From: Lacrimispora celerecrescens
GTDB taxonomy: Bacteria > Bacillota > Clostridia > Lachnospirales > Lachnospiraceae
Reading direction: 5' to 3'
Length of the DNA: 64,000 bases
Assembly: GCF_000732605.1 (NCBI RefSeq)
Contig: NZ_JPME01000022.1
Coordinates: 1 to 64,000, forward strand
The notes under the pieces were generated by a model. It had not been told where the DNA came from and did no database searches. It was given only the letters and a program-made list of their open reading frames with translations. Within the stretch, counting starts at the first letter, position 1. Every line of letters starts with the position of its first letter. Position numbers and translations under genes: made by a program. This document shows, piece by piece, positions 47,384-57,181 of the stretch.

Positions 47384-48224
47384 GGCAGGGAAAGGAAAAG
47401 AACTGGCTGCCAGGATACTAAAATACATAATTTTAATTTTCTGGGCTTTGACCACCATCATTCCGCTTTTATGGGTACTTGTGAATTCCTTTAAGACTTC
47501 AGAGGAGATTGTAAAAAACGGAGTAGCACTTCCTGCGGCCATACAGTTTAACAATTATAAAACCATTATGAGTTACCCGGATCTAAGCATGTCCAGGGCC
47601 TTTATTAACAGTTTCATTATATCAGGCTCTGTTGTGCTCGGTGTTGTGTTAATCGCAGGACTCGCAGCATTTTCACTGGGAAGATTCCGGTTTAAATGGA
47701 CGAAGTATGCAGATGCGGTATTGATTGCCTGTCTTCTGGTTCCGTCCTTTGCCACTATGATTCCAAACTTTGTGACGATCAGTAAGCTTCCTGTCCGGGG
47801 AACCCATGCAGCCGCTGTTATTCCTCAGATTGCAGGGAATCTGTGTTTTTCTATTACGTTACTGACAGGATTTATGCGCTCTCTGCCGGATGAACTGGAT
47901 GAGGCGGCGATTATAGATGGCGCCTCACCGTTTTATGTATTAACTCATATTACCATGCCATTATCCAGGCCTATGTTTGCAACTGTGGGAATCATGGTAT
48001 TTATCTGGTCTTATAATGATCTGCTGACTTCCATGGTATATCTTTCACAAAGGTCGAAACAGCCAGTCTGCGTGATCTTATCTATGGTCAGCAATATGTT
48101 TGGAACCGATTATGGAAGCATGATGGCAGCGATTATTGTTACGATTGTGCCGCTGCTTGTTTTATATGTTATATCCCAGGAACAGGTTATCAAAGGTCTT
48201 ACAGCAGGGGCTGTAAAAGGTTAG
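47376..48224 (+). CDS. sugar ABC transporter permease (MalG/LacG type)
   Basis: 282 residues from ATG 47376, with GGGAGGTGAAGAGG before it, overlapping the first permease by 8 bp. Six helices with YIILIFWALTTIIPLLWVLVNSFKTSEE at the start and the EAA loop LDEAAIIDGASPFYVLTHITMPLSRP. Forms the heterodimeric channel with the preceding permease. Confidence 0.94.
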   Translation: MHEAGKGKELAARILKYIILIFWALTTIIPLLWVLVNSFKTSEEIVKNGVALPAAIQFNNYKTIMSYPDLSMSRAFINSFIISGSVVLGVVLIAGLAAFSLGRFRFKWTKYADAVLIACLLVPSFATMIPNFVTISKLPVRGTHAAAVIPQIAGNLCFSITLLTGFMRSLPDELDEAAIIDGASPFYVLTHITMPLSRPMFATVGIMVFIWSYNDLLTSMVYLSQRSKQPVCVILSMVSNMFGTDYGSMMAAIIVTIVPLLVLYVISQEQVIKGLTAGAVKG

Positions 48225-48244
48225 AGATATAAGGAGGGTATTTT

Positions 48245-50002
48245 ATGGAATTACTTGTCAATCATTTGGGTTATGATGCATCCGGTAAGAAAGTGGCGGT
48301 TTATCAGGGAATGAAAGAGGATTGCCCTGGAGGATTCAAGCTTCTTAAAGCTGATGGACCGGTTGTTCTTGAAGGTGAGGTAAAAGAATGGGGAACTGTG
48401 GCACAGTGGGAAACCGGTTATTACTGGACTCTGGACTTTTCAGAATGGAAGGGTTCCGGGAAGTTTCAGTTACATCTTGAAACAAAAGGAGGTACTGTGA
48501 AAAGTGATGTATTTGAAATCAGGGAATCCTTAATTACCATGAGACTGTTAAATGCAGCAGGCTACTATTTTAAAGCCCAAAGATCCAGTGGAGAATGGCT
48601 CTTCGAGGACCGGAAGCTGGGCTTTGAAGGAGAGCGGCAGGGGCAGGTTGATGCTCATGGTGGCTGGTATGATGCCACTGGAGATTATGGAATCCATTTA
48701 TCTCATTTATCACATGGAACCGTGCATAATCCACAGCAGGCTTCTTTCAGTGCTTATGCATTTTTTAAAGCGGCGGAAGAGCTGGAGGCCTCCTGTAATG
48801 TGGAATATACCATGATAAAACGAAGGATGCTGGATGAAGGAACTTATGGGGTTGATTTTCTTATGCGGATGCGCGCTCCCTCGGGAAGCTTTTACCGTTC
48901 GATTAACAGAGGAAATGCCCTGGATCATGTGAGAGGAAACAGAAAAATCGGATTTGAGTATCATGGTTCCAGCTCCCAGTTCAGTGAAAAGGCAGCAACT
49001 GCTGATGCAGAGACCGTTGAGGATGCAAATTATGAAACCAGTTTGCGGTCAGGAGGAGGAACTGCAATCGCAGCGTTGGCAGCAGCCTCCAGACATTTTT
49101 ATCCGGGAGCTGATTACACAAGGGATGAATATCTTCTGGCAGCAAAGGATGCATGGCATTACCTGTCAGCAAATAATGAAAGGTATACCAATGATGGGGA
49201 ATGGAATCTGATTGATGAATACTGTGCGCTTCTGGCATTAGCAGAGCTTTATAAGTCCAGTAAAGAGTATGAGTACCTGGCACAGGCTGGAGATATGGCG
49301 GAGCGTATTTATGCGCGTCTTATTATGGAGGGGGATACGGCAGCTTATTTGACCTCTTCCGGTAACCTTCCTTATTATCATGCAGTCGATGAAGGACTTC
49401 CTGTCATAGCACTTCTTGAATATGCTTCAATAGAAAAGAGCAGGGAGAAGTCTAAAAAAGCAGTGAAGGCATCGGAAAAGATAATGAGGCACATTCTTAC
49501 TATTACATATTCTGTTTCTAATCCCTTCGGCTATCCGAGATTTCTTTTTGAGGACAGTGATGGGGTGAATAAGACCCAGTTCTTTTTCCCGCACCATACA
49601 ACAGTAGAACCATGGTGGCAGGGAGAGAATGCCAGGATTGCTTCCTTATCAGCAGCGGCCAGGGACCTTTTAAGAGTTACGGATGATGAAGAATTAAAAG
49701 ATCAGCTGGAGTATTTCGCTGATAATCAGATTAACTGGATCATGGGCTTAAATCCCTTTGATTCCTGTATGATGGATGGCTACGGCAAGAATAATATCCA
49801 GTATTTCTTCAAAGACCGGTATGATTTTATGAATTGCCCGGGGGGTATCTGCAATGGAATCACAAGCGATGAGAGCAATGAAGAAGGAATCGCATTCGTC
49901 CGGGAACCAGGCGGCACAGTGAGTGATAACTGGCGCTGGGCGGAGCAATGGATTCCTCATGTATCATGGTTTATTCTTGCACAAGCCTTTAAACGGAGAT
50001 AG
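48245..50002 (+). CDS. cytoplasmic GH9 glycoside hydrolase, probably exo-glucosaminidase/chitobiase-like
   Basis: 585 residues; ATG after AAGGAGGGTATTTT. Residues ~1-95 are the Ig-like CelD_N domain; the (alpha/alpha)6 GH9 domain follows with GGWYDATGDYG, giving the catalytic aspartates D143 and D147, and a late SDNWRWAEQWIPH with the likely acid residue. There is no signal peptide, so it acts on imported oligosaccharides. DATGD followed by LSHLSH recalls intracellular GH9 glucosaminidases of the Vibrio chitobiose locus more than secreted endoglucanases. The amino-sugar kinase and SIS gene next to it support this. Cellodextrinase activity is the alternative. Confidence 0.8.
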   Translation: MELLVNHLGYDASGKKVAVYQGMKEDCPGGFKLLKADGPVVLEGEVKEWGTVAQWETGYYWTLDFSEWKGSGKFQLHLETKGGTVKSDVFEIRESLITMRLLNAAGYYFKAQRSSGEWLFEDRKLGFEGERQGQVDAHGGWYDATGDYGIHLSHLSHGTVHNPQQASFSAYAFFKAAEELEASCNVEYTMIKRRMLDEGTYGVDFLMRMRAPSGSFYRSINRGNALDHVRGNRKIGFEYHGSSSQFSEKAATADAETVEDANYETSLRSGGGTAIAALAAASRHFYPGADYTRDEYLLAAKDAWHYLSANNERYTNDGEWNLIDEYCALLALAELYKSSKEYEYLAQAGDMAERIYARLIMEGDTAAYLTSSGNLPYYHAVDEGLPVIALLEYASIEKSREKSKKAVKASEKIMRHILTITYSVSNPFGYPRFLFEDSDGVNKTQFFFPHHTTVEPWWQGENARIASLSAAARDLLRVTDDEELKDQLEYFADNQINWIMGLNPFDSCMMDGYGKNNIQYFFKDRYDFMNCPGGICNGITSDESNEEGIAFVREPGGTVSDNWRWAEQWIPHVSWFILAQAFKRR

Positions 50003-50005
50003 GAA

Positions 50006-51157
50006 TTAATCCTTAAACAGTGCCTCCAGACGTTTGTTAAACACTGTGACTGCGGCTCCGATAATGCCAGCATCACGGCTGATGGAAGGCTCAATTAAGA
50101 GGGTGTTTTGTGTCAGGGTGGTGCGGAGCGTATCCTGTATTTTCTGCAGCAAGCCTTCTCCTAAAGCAAGAGGTACAATTCCTGTCAGTACACAATGCTG
50201 GATATCCAAAAGATAGGATATGTTGGACAGAGTAAAGCTTAAATAGGGACAGAGATAATTAATAATATCTTCCCGTATGGACTCCGGCAGGCCTGGATTT
50301 TGCTGCAGGCTGATTTGAAAATGCTTATATATGGCATTTAAATTAATAAGCTGCTCAAATGGGGTCGGTTCAGGCACCTCTGTACCCGGTATCTGGCAGG
50401 AGCTGATCATCATGTTTCCGATCTCTCCTGATTTATGAGTGGCACCGTACCACAGCTCCCCGTTCATCATATAGCTGACACCACAGCCTGTACCCAGGGT
50501 GAAATATATGAGATCCTGGTATTCCGGGTTCTTGCGGCGTAAGAAGGCCTCTCCCTGACAGGCAAACTTAACATCATTGTCAAGGAAAAATGGAACTGTC
50601 AAAGTTGAGGCAAATTCCGAAAATGCATCTACAAATGGAACTTCATGTTCAATATTCATTCCTGACATATGAATAATGCTGTTTGTCTCCGGGTTAATCA
50701 TAGCGGGAAAACCGATTCCAATACCCAGAACCGGTATATGGTCATTGTCAGCCAGGGTCATTAAGGTATTAATTTCTTTTGTCAGTTTAGATAATTTCAG
50801 AGTATGATTCTGAGCGGGTAGATAAATAGATCTGCAGTACTGACAGGTGCCCAGCATATCTACCAGTCCCAGATGAACAACCTGGCCTTCAAATTCAATG
50901 CCAATGGCATAACAGGCTCTGGGGTTAAACTTAAGAAGATGACCTTTCCGCCCTGCTCCGGTGCTTTGCTCTGTCTCTTCTAATTCAATGACAATGCCCA
51001 GCTCCAGCAGTTTATCTACAATTTTTGAAACAGTGGGGAAGCTGATGCCAGTAATACGGACCAATTCTGCCCGGCTCATAAGATGCTGGTTTCGGAATAA
51101 GTCAAAAATCATCATACGGTTTTTGGTTTTAAGATATCTTGGCATGTATTGGTTCAA
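50006..51157 (-). CDS. ROK-family transcriptional repressor
   Basis: 383 residues. N-terminal winged helix (NRMMIFDLFRNQHLMSRAELVRITGISFPTVSKIVDKLLELGIV), then a ROK sugar-binding domain with GIGIGFPAMINPETN, TLGTGCGVSYMMNGELWYGATHKSGEIGN. The zinc motif of ROK kinases (CxCGxxGCxE) is missing, fitting a repressor (NagC/XylR type) and not a kinase. Convergent with the GH9 gene, divergent from the SIS and kinase genes; probably controls both sides in response to an amino sugar. Confidence 0.9.
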   Translation of the reverse strand: MNQYMPRYLKTKNRMMIFDLFRNQHLMSRAELVRITGISFPTVSKIVDKLLELGIVIELEETEQSTGAGRKGHLLKFNPRACYAIGIEFEGQVVHLGLVDMLGTCQYCRSIYLPAQNHTLKLSKLTKEINTLMTLADNDHIPVLGIGIGFPAMINPETNSIIHMSGMNIEHEVPFVDAFSEFASTLTVPFFLDNDVKFACQGEAFLRRKNPEYQDLIYFTLGTGCGVSYMMNGELWYGATHKSGEIGNMMISSCQIPGTEVPEPTPFEQLINLNAIYKHFQISLQQNPGLPESIREDIINYLCPYLSFTLSNISYLLDIQHCVLTGIVPLALGEGLLQKIQDTLRTTLTQNTLLIEPSISRDAGIIGAAVTVFNKRLEALFKD

Positions 51158-51252
51158 GACAAAGCTCCCTTCTGCGGTAACATTATACTAGAATCATAGC
51201 ATTAGAACTACAGTCAGTCAAACGCTTTTCAGCTTTCTATAAGGAGGAACAC

Positions 51253-52323
51253 ATGGCACAGAAAATGATGGAATACATTAAGGAACAACCCGCAATATGG
51301 GCAAGAATGGCAGAGGAAAGGGAAGATATTTTCCGGGAACTGAAGGAATGTGAATTAAACCCTGTAAAACGGATTCTGATCATTGGTTCAGGTAGCTCTT
51401 ATATTGCATCAATGGCAGTGGCAGACTTTATGGAGAAGATCCTTGGGATTGAAGCAACGGCAGAAGTACCTACCCGTTTAAGTGGTTTTATAAAGGTTTT
51501 GAAGCCTGAAGATACCCTGGTCATAGCGGTATCCCAGTCAGGAAAAAGTACTTCTACCATATCAGCAGTAAAAGAATGGAGAGAACATGGTTTTACAGTT
51601 ATAACTGTGACAGCAGATCCTGAGTCACCTGTCGCTTTAGAAGGAAACCTTCATCAGCTTATAGCATGCGGGGAAGAAACTGTCGGGCCTAAGACCAAAG
51701 GAATGACTGGAACGGTTTTAACTCTATCCTTCATGGGGCTGGTACTGGGGCAGAGCTGGAATCGGGTGGAGGAAGAGCAGTTTACTCATTTCCTTAATGA
51801 ATTAAATAAATCCATAAAGGCAGCGCCTTCCAATATAGATGCCTCCATAGAATTCTGTAAAAGAAATGAAGATCTGCTTGCGTCCATGCAGCATTTTACC
51901 CTGATATCAGAGGAGGCCGGATACTATACGGTTAAAGAAGGGGCTTTGAAAATCCTGGAAACCTTGTATGTACCTGCTTCGGCTTATGAATTTGAGGAGT
52001 ATTTGCATGGGATTAACAACACCATTGAGCCTGGACTCTGCAATCTGTTTTTGCCTGCAGGAGCTCATAATTCAGAACGTATGGCAGTCTTAGAGAGATA
52101 TTCCAGGGAAAAGGGCTGTATTAATTTTGTCATAACCTCTCTGGACTTTGAGAGCGGCAGTCATATTTTGAATCTGTCCGGAAGCAAAGAACCCTACTTT
52201 TCCATGTTCCAGGCTCTGCTTGCTTTTCAGATCATGAGTGTTTATGGATCAGAACGTAAATGCATTGAATGTGATACCCCCAAATTTCATGATTTTTACC
52301 GGGTAATGAACACAAAGGCATAA
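51253..52323 (+). CDS. SIS-domain sugar-phosphate isomerase/deaminase (AgaS/GlmS C-half type)
   Basis: 356 residues. Two SIS domains as in the isomerase half of GlmS: ILIIGSGSSYIASMAVADFM, VIAVSQSGKSTSTISAVKEW, then GPKTKGMTGTVLTL, and a C-terminal EEYLHGINNTIEPGLC with the conserved E-x-x-H-G. The amidotransferase half of GlmS is absent, so it likely deaminates or isomerises an amino-sugar 6-phosphate, such as glucosamine-6-P to fructose-6-P. The kinase 14 bp downstream would make its substrate. ATG after AAGGAGGAACAC. Confidence 0.88.
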   Translation: MAQKMMEYIKEQPAIWARMAEEREDIFRELKECELNPVKRILIIGSGSSYIASMAVADFMEKILGIEATAEVPTRLSGFIKVLKPEDTLVIAVSQSGKSTSTISAVKEWREHGFTVITVTADPESPVALEGNLHQLIACGEETVGPKTKGMTGTVLTLSFMGLVLGQSWNRVEEEQFTHFLNELNKSIKAAPSNIDASIEFCKRNEDLLASMQHFTLISEEAGYYTVKEGALKILETLYVPASAYEFEEYLHGINNTIEPGLCNLFLPAGAHNSERMAVLERYSREKGCINFVITSLDFESGSHILNLSGSKEPYFSMFQALLAFQIMSVYGSERKCIECDTPKFHDFYRVMNTKA

Positions 52324-52337
52324 TTTAGGAGGGTATA

Positions 52338-53258
52338 ATGAAATACTATGCTGGTTTAGACATAGGCGGATCTGTGGCGCGAATGAAGATTGAATCTGCT
52401 GAGGGCAATGTCATAGGAGAGTTTTATGGTACGGGAGGTACCATGAATACAGATGGGTTTGAGCTTTGCAATGAAAAGTACCGTAAGTTTATTCTGCCGG
52501 TTCTGAAAGAAAATCACTTAAAAGCAGAAGATTGTGTACGGATTTGCATTGCTGCCAGCGGAATTGATTCCAAAAGGCAGGAAGAGGAATGCATGAGATC
52601 TTTTACAGAAATGAGGTTTAAACAGGAAAGCATAGCAGTCTATAATGATTGTGAGATTTTTCTTCATATGTCCTCAGGACCGGCAATTGTACTGATAAGC
52701 GGCACCGGTTCCATTGCATTTGCCAGAGGGGAATCCGGAGAGATTACGCGCTGCGGCGGCTGGGGCCATGTGCTCAGTGATGAGGGAAGCGGCTTTCATA
52801 TGGGAATGAAAGTAATAAAAGAAGCGGCCAGCCATATTGACGGAAGGCAGAACTGTCCTGTACTGTATCAGTTATTTGCAGAGAAAAGCGGCTTAACAAC
52901 ATTAGATGAGATAAATGTTTTTGTTAATGACTGTTTGATGGAGAAGGCGGAAATCGCCTCTTATTCAATTCTTGCGGAAAAGGCCTGTATTATGGGAGAG
53001 GAAGCGGGATTAAAGATCATCAGGGAGTGCAGGGATGAACTGTTTGCTCTTGTCAGGGATGTTTATAATAAAGCAGGGCTCCATAAGTATAGGGGAGAAG
53101 AGCCTATAGAACTATGGTATTGGGGAAGCGTGCTGTTAAAAAATAAGATATTAGGAGCTGAATTATCTCAGATCATTGATCGTGAATTTCCAAAAATTAT
53201 CATAAAAGTTCCTGAACTGTCCGCACTGGATACGGCTTTGGAGTTAGCGAAAAGATAA
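52338..53258 (+). CDS. BadF/BadG-type N-acetylglucosamine/glucosamine kinase
   Basis: 306 residues of the actin-like ATPase fold: YYAGLDIGGSVARMKIE (phosphate 1), ICIAASGIDSK, VLISGTGSIAFARGESGEITRCGGWGHVLSDEGSGFHMG (phosphate 2 and sugar site). This GGWGxxLxDEGSG segment marks NagK/GspK-type kinases. It would phosphorylate the amino sugar released by GH9. Starts 14 bp after the SIS gene behind TTTAGGAGGGTATA. Confidence 0.9.
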   Translation: MKYYAGLDIGGSVARMKIESAEGNVIGEFYGTGGTMNTDGFELCNEKYRKFILPVLKENHLKAEDCVRICIAASGIDSKRQEEECMRSFTEMRFKQESIAVYNDCEIFLHMSSGPAIVLISGTGSIAFARGESGEITRCGGWGHVLSDEGSGFHMGMKVIKEAASHIDGRQNCPVLYQLFAEKSGLTTLDEINVFVNDCLMEKAEIASYSILAEKACIMGEEAGLKIIRECRDELFALVRDVYNKAGLHKYRGEEPIELWYWGSVLLKNKILGAELSQIIDREFPKIIIKVPELSALDTALELAKR

Positions 53259-53309
53259 GATTCAGGCCTCTTAATTATGTTAACTACGGTATAAATCAGG
53301 AGATCAAAT

Positions 53310-53351
53310 AAGCATGAAACATATCGGTTTTTCCGAAAACGTTTCATGCTT
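53310..53351. terminator. bidirectional terminator
   Basis: The 11-bp stem AAGCATGAAAC / GTTTCATGCTT encloses a smaller CGG/CCG hairpin and is followed by ATATTTTTT; it serves the kinase gene and the convergent GHKL kinase gene. Confidence 0.8.
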
Positions 53352-53375
53352 ATATTTTTTACACCTTACTTTCTA

Positions 53376-54680
53376 TTAAATTTCTGAACGGCCCATGATA
53401 TTTACCATGGCTGTAAAGGTGGTTTCATTGAAGTAAATGTCAAAATCATCACCGGGCCGGTTTAATATCCTGCGGATGCTTATAAGTCCCAGGCCGCCAT
53501 CCTGCTTGCTGGATAAAAGTTTCCCCCCGCTTTCTTTGATCTGGCCATTATAGGAATTTTCTGCCAGCATCATCAAATGATCCTGCCTCCATCTTGCCTG
53601 TAAATGGATAAAGCGGTTTTTCTTAAGCTTCATACAAGCTTCCAGGGAGTTTTCCAACAGGTTTCCTATGACAATGCAAAGGGTCAGATCATCAATGGGG
53701 ATATAGGCGGATATATCCAGGCCTGCAACAAATTCAATCTGGTTTTCCTGGCAGCGGATGCCATATTCCTGAAGGATCTGGTTGACGGCAGGATTTTCGC
53801 AGTAAATTTGTTCCCTTGAGGTGTCCAGCTCTTTATTTAAGTCTAGGAGGTATTTCCTCTGCTCATTCCTGTCCATATTAAGAAGCGCGTGGATGTGGTG
53901 TCTGAAATCATGACGGATAATCCGAAGCTCCTCGGCATGTTCCAGCATCTGGTTATAATGTTCCCTCTGTTTACCGATCAGCTGTCTTGCAAATAAAAGT
54001 TCTTCCTCCGTCTTTTTTCTCGAAGCAGCCTCCAGGGTACCGGCGAGAGTCATGACATAGAGAACAAGGATCATCGTACAGAATGCAAGATAAAATACAA
54101 CGTCTTCGAACCCTCTTTTAGTCAGGGATTCCCTGGAAAAAATGGTGGAGGTGCCGAACAGGGAAATGGCAAGGGAAATAGCCGGATAGGCGGTCAGGAG
54201 CAGGTTGGAACGTTTAGACAGCTGAATGAACAGCTGGCTGGTCATGTCTTTTAGCCAGTAGCGGACAAAGATATAGAAACCGCAGGCAGACAGGAGAGAG
54301 ACAATGACGCAGATCTGGCTATAGGAAAGGAATATGGATCTTCCAAGAACCGAGGCGGCAAACTCGTTTAATGACATGGACAGAACTGCAAAAAGCCAGG
54401 CGGATAAGTAGAGAAATACTTTTTTCTTCAATTCCCCGTTGAAAAATATAAGGAGCAGAAGAAAAAAGAGACAGGAAAATATCCCCTGGACAATGAGAAA
54501 TATTGGTTCTCTGATATGAAACAGGGATTGAAGGGAAACCATGATGACCCAGAGGTATGCCGATACAGCCGCGATGTTTTCGCGATTCTTTCTCTTTGGC
54601 TCCAGGCAAACAAAAATAGGCATCATGCGGACTGCGAGATTGATCAGATTTAATACAACGTTACAAGCTGCTTCATTCAT
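53376..54680 (-). CDS. GHKL-domain sensor kinase (AgrC/CitA-like, HPK10)
   Basis: 434 residues. About six N-terminal membrane helices, then a coiled segment (KKTEEELLFARQLIGKQREHYNQM), the phosphorylation site IIRHDFRHHIHALL, and an ATPase with GNLLENSLEACMK and GGLGLISIRRIL. Phosphorylates the LytTR regulator 7 bp upstream on the same transcript. Unlike agr systems, no agrB/agrD-like peptide gene is adjacent; a direct small-molecule signal or cross-talk with the nearby symporter is possible. Confidence 0.9.
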   Translation of the reverse strand: MNEAACNVVLNLINLAVRMMPIFVCLEPKRKNRENIAAVSAYLWVIMVSLQSLFHIREPIFLIVQGIFSCLFFLLLLIFFNGELKKKVFLYLSAWLFAVLSMSLNEFAASVLGRSIFLSYSQICVIVSLLSACGFYIFVRYWLKDMTSQLFIQLSKRSNLLLTAYPAISLAISLFGTSTIFSRESLTKRGFEDVVFYLAFCTMILVLYVMTLAGTLEAASRKKTEEELLFARQLIGKQREHYNQMLEHAEELRIIRHDFRHHIHALLNMDRNEQRKYLLDLNKELDTSREQIYCENPAVNQILQEYGIRCQENQIEFVAGLDISAYIPIDDLTLCIVIGNLLENSLEACMKLKKNRFIHLQARWRQDHLMMLAENSYNGQIKESGGKLLSSKQDGGLGLISIRRILNRPGDDFDIYFNETTFTAMVNIMGRSEI

Positions 54681-54687
54681 GACGGCC

Positions 54688-55395
54688 TCACTTTAATTGA
54701 AAATGGTAGTAAACATGCTTGCATTCTTTATAAAAATTGCGGGAAACGGGAACGGTCTGTCCGTTTATCATCAAGAACCCAATAGGTTCCAGGGCTTCTA
54801 CATAGTTTAGATTTACGATATAGCTTTGGTGGCACCGCAGAAAGCAGGTCAGAGGCTTTAATTCTTCCTGAAGCTCATTTAGCTTTTGGTGGATGGAAAG
54901 GATATCTCCGTTTCTAAGAACTATGTAGACCCGGTGCAGCCTGTTTTCAAAATACAGGATTCGGCTTAGCTTCAGTTCCATGGGGACCCGGTTATGTACA
55001 ATGGAAATAGAGGATTCTCTTAATTTAAAATTCTGTTCCATAACCCGTCTTAAGGTTTCCTCAATATCCTGTTGGATTAAGGGTTTTAAGACGAAGCCTG
55101 CGGCGTTAACCCTGTAACCGTCTACAGCGGATTCCAAAGATGAAGTGATAAATATGATAACAGGAGCTTCCCTCTTTTTTAACAGACACTTGGCGGTTTC
55201 TATGCCGGTCATATCAGGCATGATGACATCTAACAGATAGATGTCATAAGTGTCCTTCGCGGAAAGTAACTTTCCGGCAGTTTCAAAATCATCAATTTGA
55301 GCATCCATATCATGCTTTTTATAGTAGCCGCACACAAAGTCAAGAATAGTCTTCCTGTCTTCTCGGCTGTCGTCACAGATGGCAATTCGCAGCAT
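54688..55395 (-). CDS. LytTR-type response regulator
   Basis: 235 residues. Receiver domain (IAICDDSREDRKTIL, phospho-Asp in IYLLDVIMPDMTGIETA, lysine in GFVLKPL) and LytTR DNA-binding domain (RILYFENRLHRVYIVLRNGDILSIHQKLNELQEEL, FLRCHQSYIVNLNYV). Forms a pair with the GHKL kinase. It is divergent from the sodium:solute symporter gene, which is its most likely target. Confidence 0.93.
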   Translation of the reverse strand: MLRIAICDDSREDRKTILDFVCGYYKKHDMDAQIDDFETAGKLLSAKDTYDIYLLDVIMPDMTGIETAKCLLKKREAPVIIFITSSLESAVDGYRVNAAGFVLKPLIQQDIEETLRRVMEQNFKLRESSISIVHNRVPMELKLSRILYFENRLHRVYIVLRNGDILSIHQKLNELQEELKPLTCFLRCHQSYIVNLNYVEALEPIGFLMINGQTVPVSRNFYKECKHVYYHFQLK

Positions 55396-55572
55396 AGAAC
55401 AGTCCCTCCGATCTCATTCCATTGTATTTAGATTTCCGGCAGAAGTCAAGAAGAGAGAAGGAATCTGCATATTTGGTGGGTAATTGACAGAATCGGATGT
55501 GTAACCGGGCTGGTGAGTATGTTAAACTGGATTTACAAAAGAATTTTCTTACAGAAAACAGGAGGGGTTTTT

Positions 55573-57030
55573 ATGGGAGCAAATGTTGTTGTAACTGCCA
55601 TTGTTATTGTTTATCTGCTGCTTATGCTGTGGATTGGCTGGTATTCTTCCACCAAGATTTCGACTAACACAGATTTTCTGGTAGCAGGCCGTCGTCTTGG
55701 GCCGCTGCTTATGGCCGGAACACTGGCAGCCACGGAAATTGGGGGAGGAAGCTCGCTTGGAGTGGTGCAGAACGGGATGTCAGGCTTTGGTCTCAGCGCA
55801 GCCTGGTACATAATCACGATGGGAATTGCATTTTCCATTTTAAGCTTTGTCGCTCCGCGGTTCAGGGCGGCAACTGTTAAGACCGTACCGGAATATTTCC
55901 GGAGACGTTACAATAAGACCTGTGGCATAATCACGGCTATTATCATGCTTCTTCCTTTGGTTGGGCTTACGGCTGGGCAGTTCATTGCTTCTGCGGTCAT
56001 ATTGTCCACCATGCTTGGTATTGATTATCAGGTGGCAGTCATCATCGTAGCGGTGGTGGTAACGGTTTATTCCATAATGGGAGGTTTATGGAGCGTTACT
56101 TTGACGGACTTTGTCCAGGTGTTCCTGATTGTTATCGGTATGATTATAGCGGTTCCTTTTGCACTTCGGTATGCGGGGGGCTGGAGCAATGTGACAGCTA
56201 ATATTCCGGAAGGGACGTTAAGCATGTTCCAGGGCTATGATTTATTTGGGATTATTTCTCTTATTATCATGTACACCGCTACGTTTTCCGTGGGACAGGA
56301 GGCAGTATCACGATTTTACGCCGCAAGAGATGAGAAGGCTGCAAGAGAAGGGGCCTGGCTGGCAGCACTTATTAATTTCATCTATGCGTTTATTCCCACA
56401 ATTCTCGGTATTATTACCCTGGCATTAATGAATATGGGGAAATTCAGCTCTGAGCAGTTTGCAGAGGTAGGAGCCCGATATGCACTGCCCATCCTTGCGA
56501 TCAATACGATGCCGGCTGTTGTCTGCGGACTTTTATTTTCCGGCATTATTTCGGCCACGATGTCCAGCTCAGATTCCGATTTACTGGGAGCAGGGTCAAT
56601 CTTTTCCAACGATATTTATAAAGCAGTACTAAAGCCGGATGCTTCCAGCCAGTCTGTTATGAAAGTAACAAAGATCGTTATGTGTCTGGTAGGTGTGGCT
56701 TCCATGCTGATTGCTTTATTTAATACCCAGAGTATCGTTTCCATCCTTATGTTCTGCTTTACCCTTCGGGCGGCGGGCTCCTTCTTTCCCTATGTTATGG
56801 GACACTACTGGAAAAAGGCGTCATCGGCAGGAACCATCGCCTCTCTGATAGCAGGAACTATCGTTGTCGTATATCTGGAGCATATTTCCAAAGGCATGCT
56901 GTTTGGGATCAAATTCAGCCAGCCTATTATACCAGGGCTCATTGCTGCATTAATCTGTTTTATTATTTTCTCCTTTGCCATGCCGCCTAAGGAGGAGACT
57001 ACAGAACTTATCCCGGAGGAAGATGATTGA
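55573..57030 (+). CDS. sodium:solute symporter (SSS family)
   Basis: 485 residues from ATG 55573 (CAGGAGGGG upstream; a longer frame start at 55513 lacks such a site). About 13 helices. Family marks: STNTDFLVAGRRLGPLLMAGTLAATEIGGGSSLGVVQNG and GLLFSGIISATMSSSDSDLLGAGSIFSNDIY, the sodium-site region. Related to PanF/PutP types. It imports a small organic solute with Na+; the solute is unknown and probably sensed by the divergent two-component system. Confidence 0.92.
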   Translation: MGANVVVTAIVIVYLLLMLWIGWYSSTKISTNTDFLVAGRRLGPLLMAGTLAATEIGGGSSLGVVQNGMSGFGLSAAWYIITMGIAFSILSFVAPRFRAATVKTVPEYFRRRYNKTCGIITAIIMLLPLVGLTAGQFIASAVILSTMLGIDYQVAVIIVAVVVTVYSIMGGLWSVTLTDFVQVFLIVIGMIIAVPFALRYAGGWSNVTANIPEGTLSMFQGYDLFGIISLIIMYTATFSVGQEAVSRFYAARDEKAAREGAWLAALINFIYAFIPTILGIITLALMNMGKFSSEQFAEVGARYALPILAINTMPAVVCGLLFSGIISATMSSSDSDLLGAGSIFSNDIYKAVLKPDASSQSVMKVTKIVMCLVGVASMLIALFNTQSIVSILMFCFTLRAAGSFFPYVMGHYWKKASSAGTIASLIAGTIVVVYLEHISKGMLFGIKFSQPIIPGLIAALICFIIFSFAMPPKEETTELIPEEDD

Positions 57031-57103
57031 GATCTTTTCAGGCAAACGGTTATTTTCTAAAAGGGAACAGGACAGTTAAATTTAAAAACTGAATTTCATC
57101 AGG

Positions 57104-57138
57104 TAGGCAGTGAAACGAACGAATAGTTTCACTGCCTA
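57104..57138. terminator. hairpin between convergent symporter and arylsulfotransferase-like genes
   Basis: TAGGCAGTGAAAC pairs with GTTTCACTGCCTA around a 9-nt loop. There is no clear T-run on either side, so termination efficiency is doubtful. Confidence 0.5.
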
Positions 57139-57181
57139 TCTGCTTATGCAATAGGTATATCATGTGGTATTTCGTTTAAGT

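Noticed and set aside
45124-50002. A chitobiose phosphorylase (GH94) in the amino-sugar locus
   Set aside because: The only glycosidase is the GH9 protein; no GH94-like sequence is present between 43.9 and 53.3 kb.
53376-55395. A peptide quorum-sensing (agr) system
   Set aside because: Kinase and LytTR regulator resemble AgrC/AgrA, but no AgrB protease or AgrD-like precursor is seen next to them.
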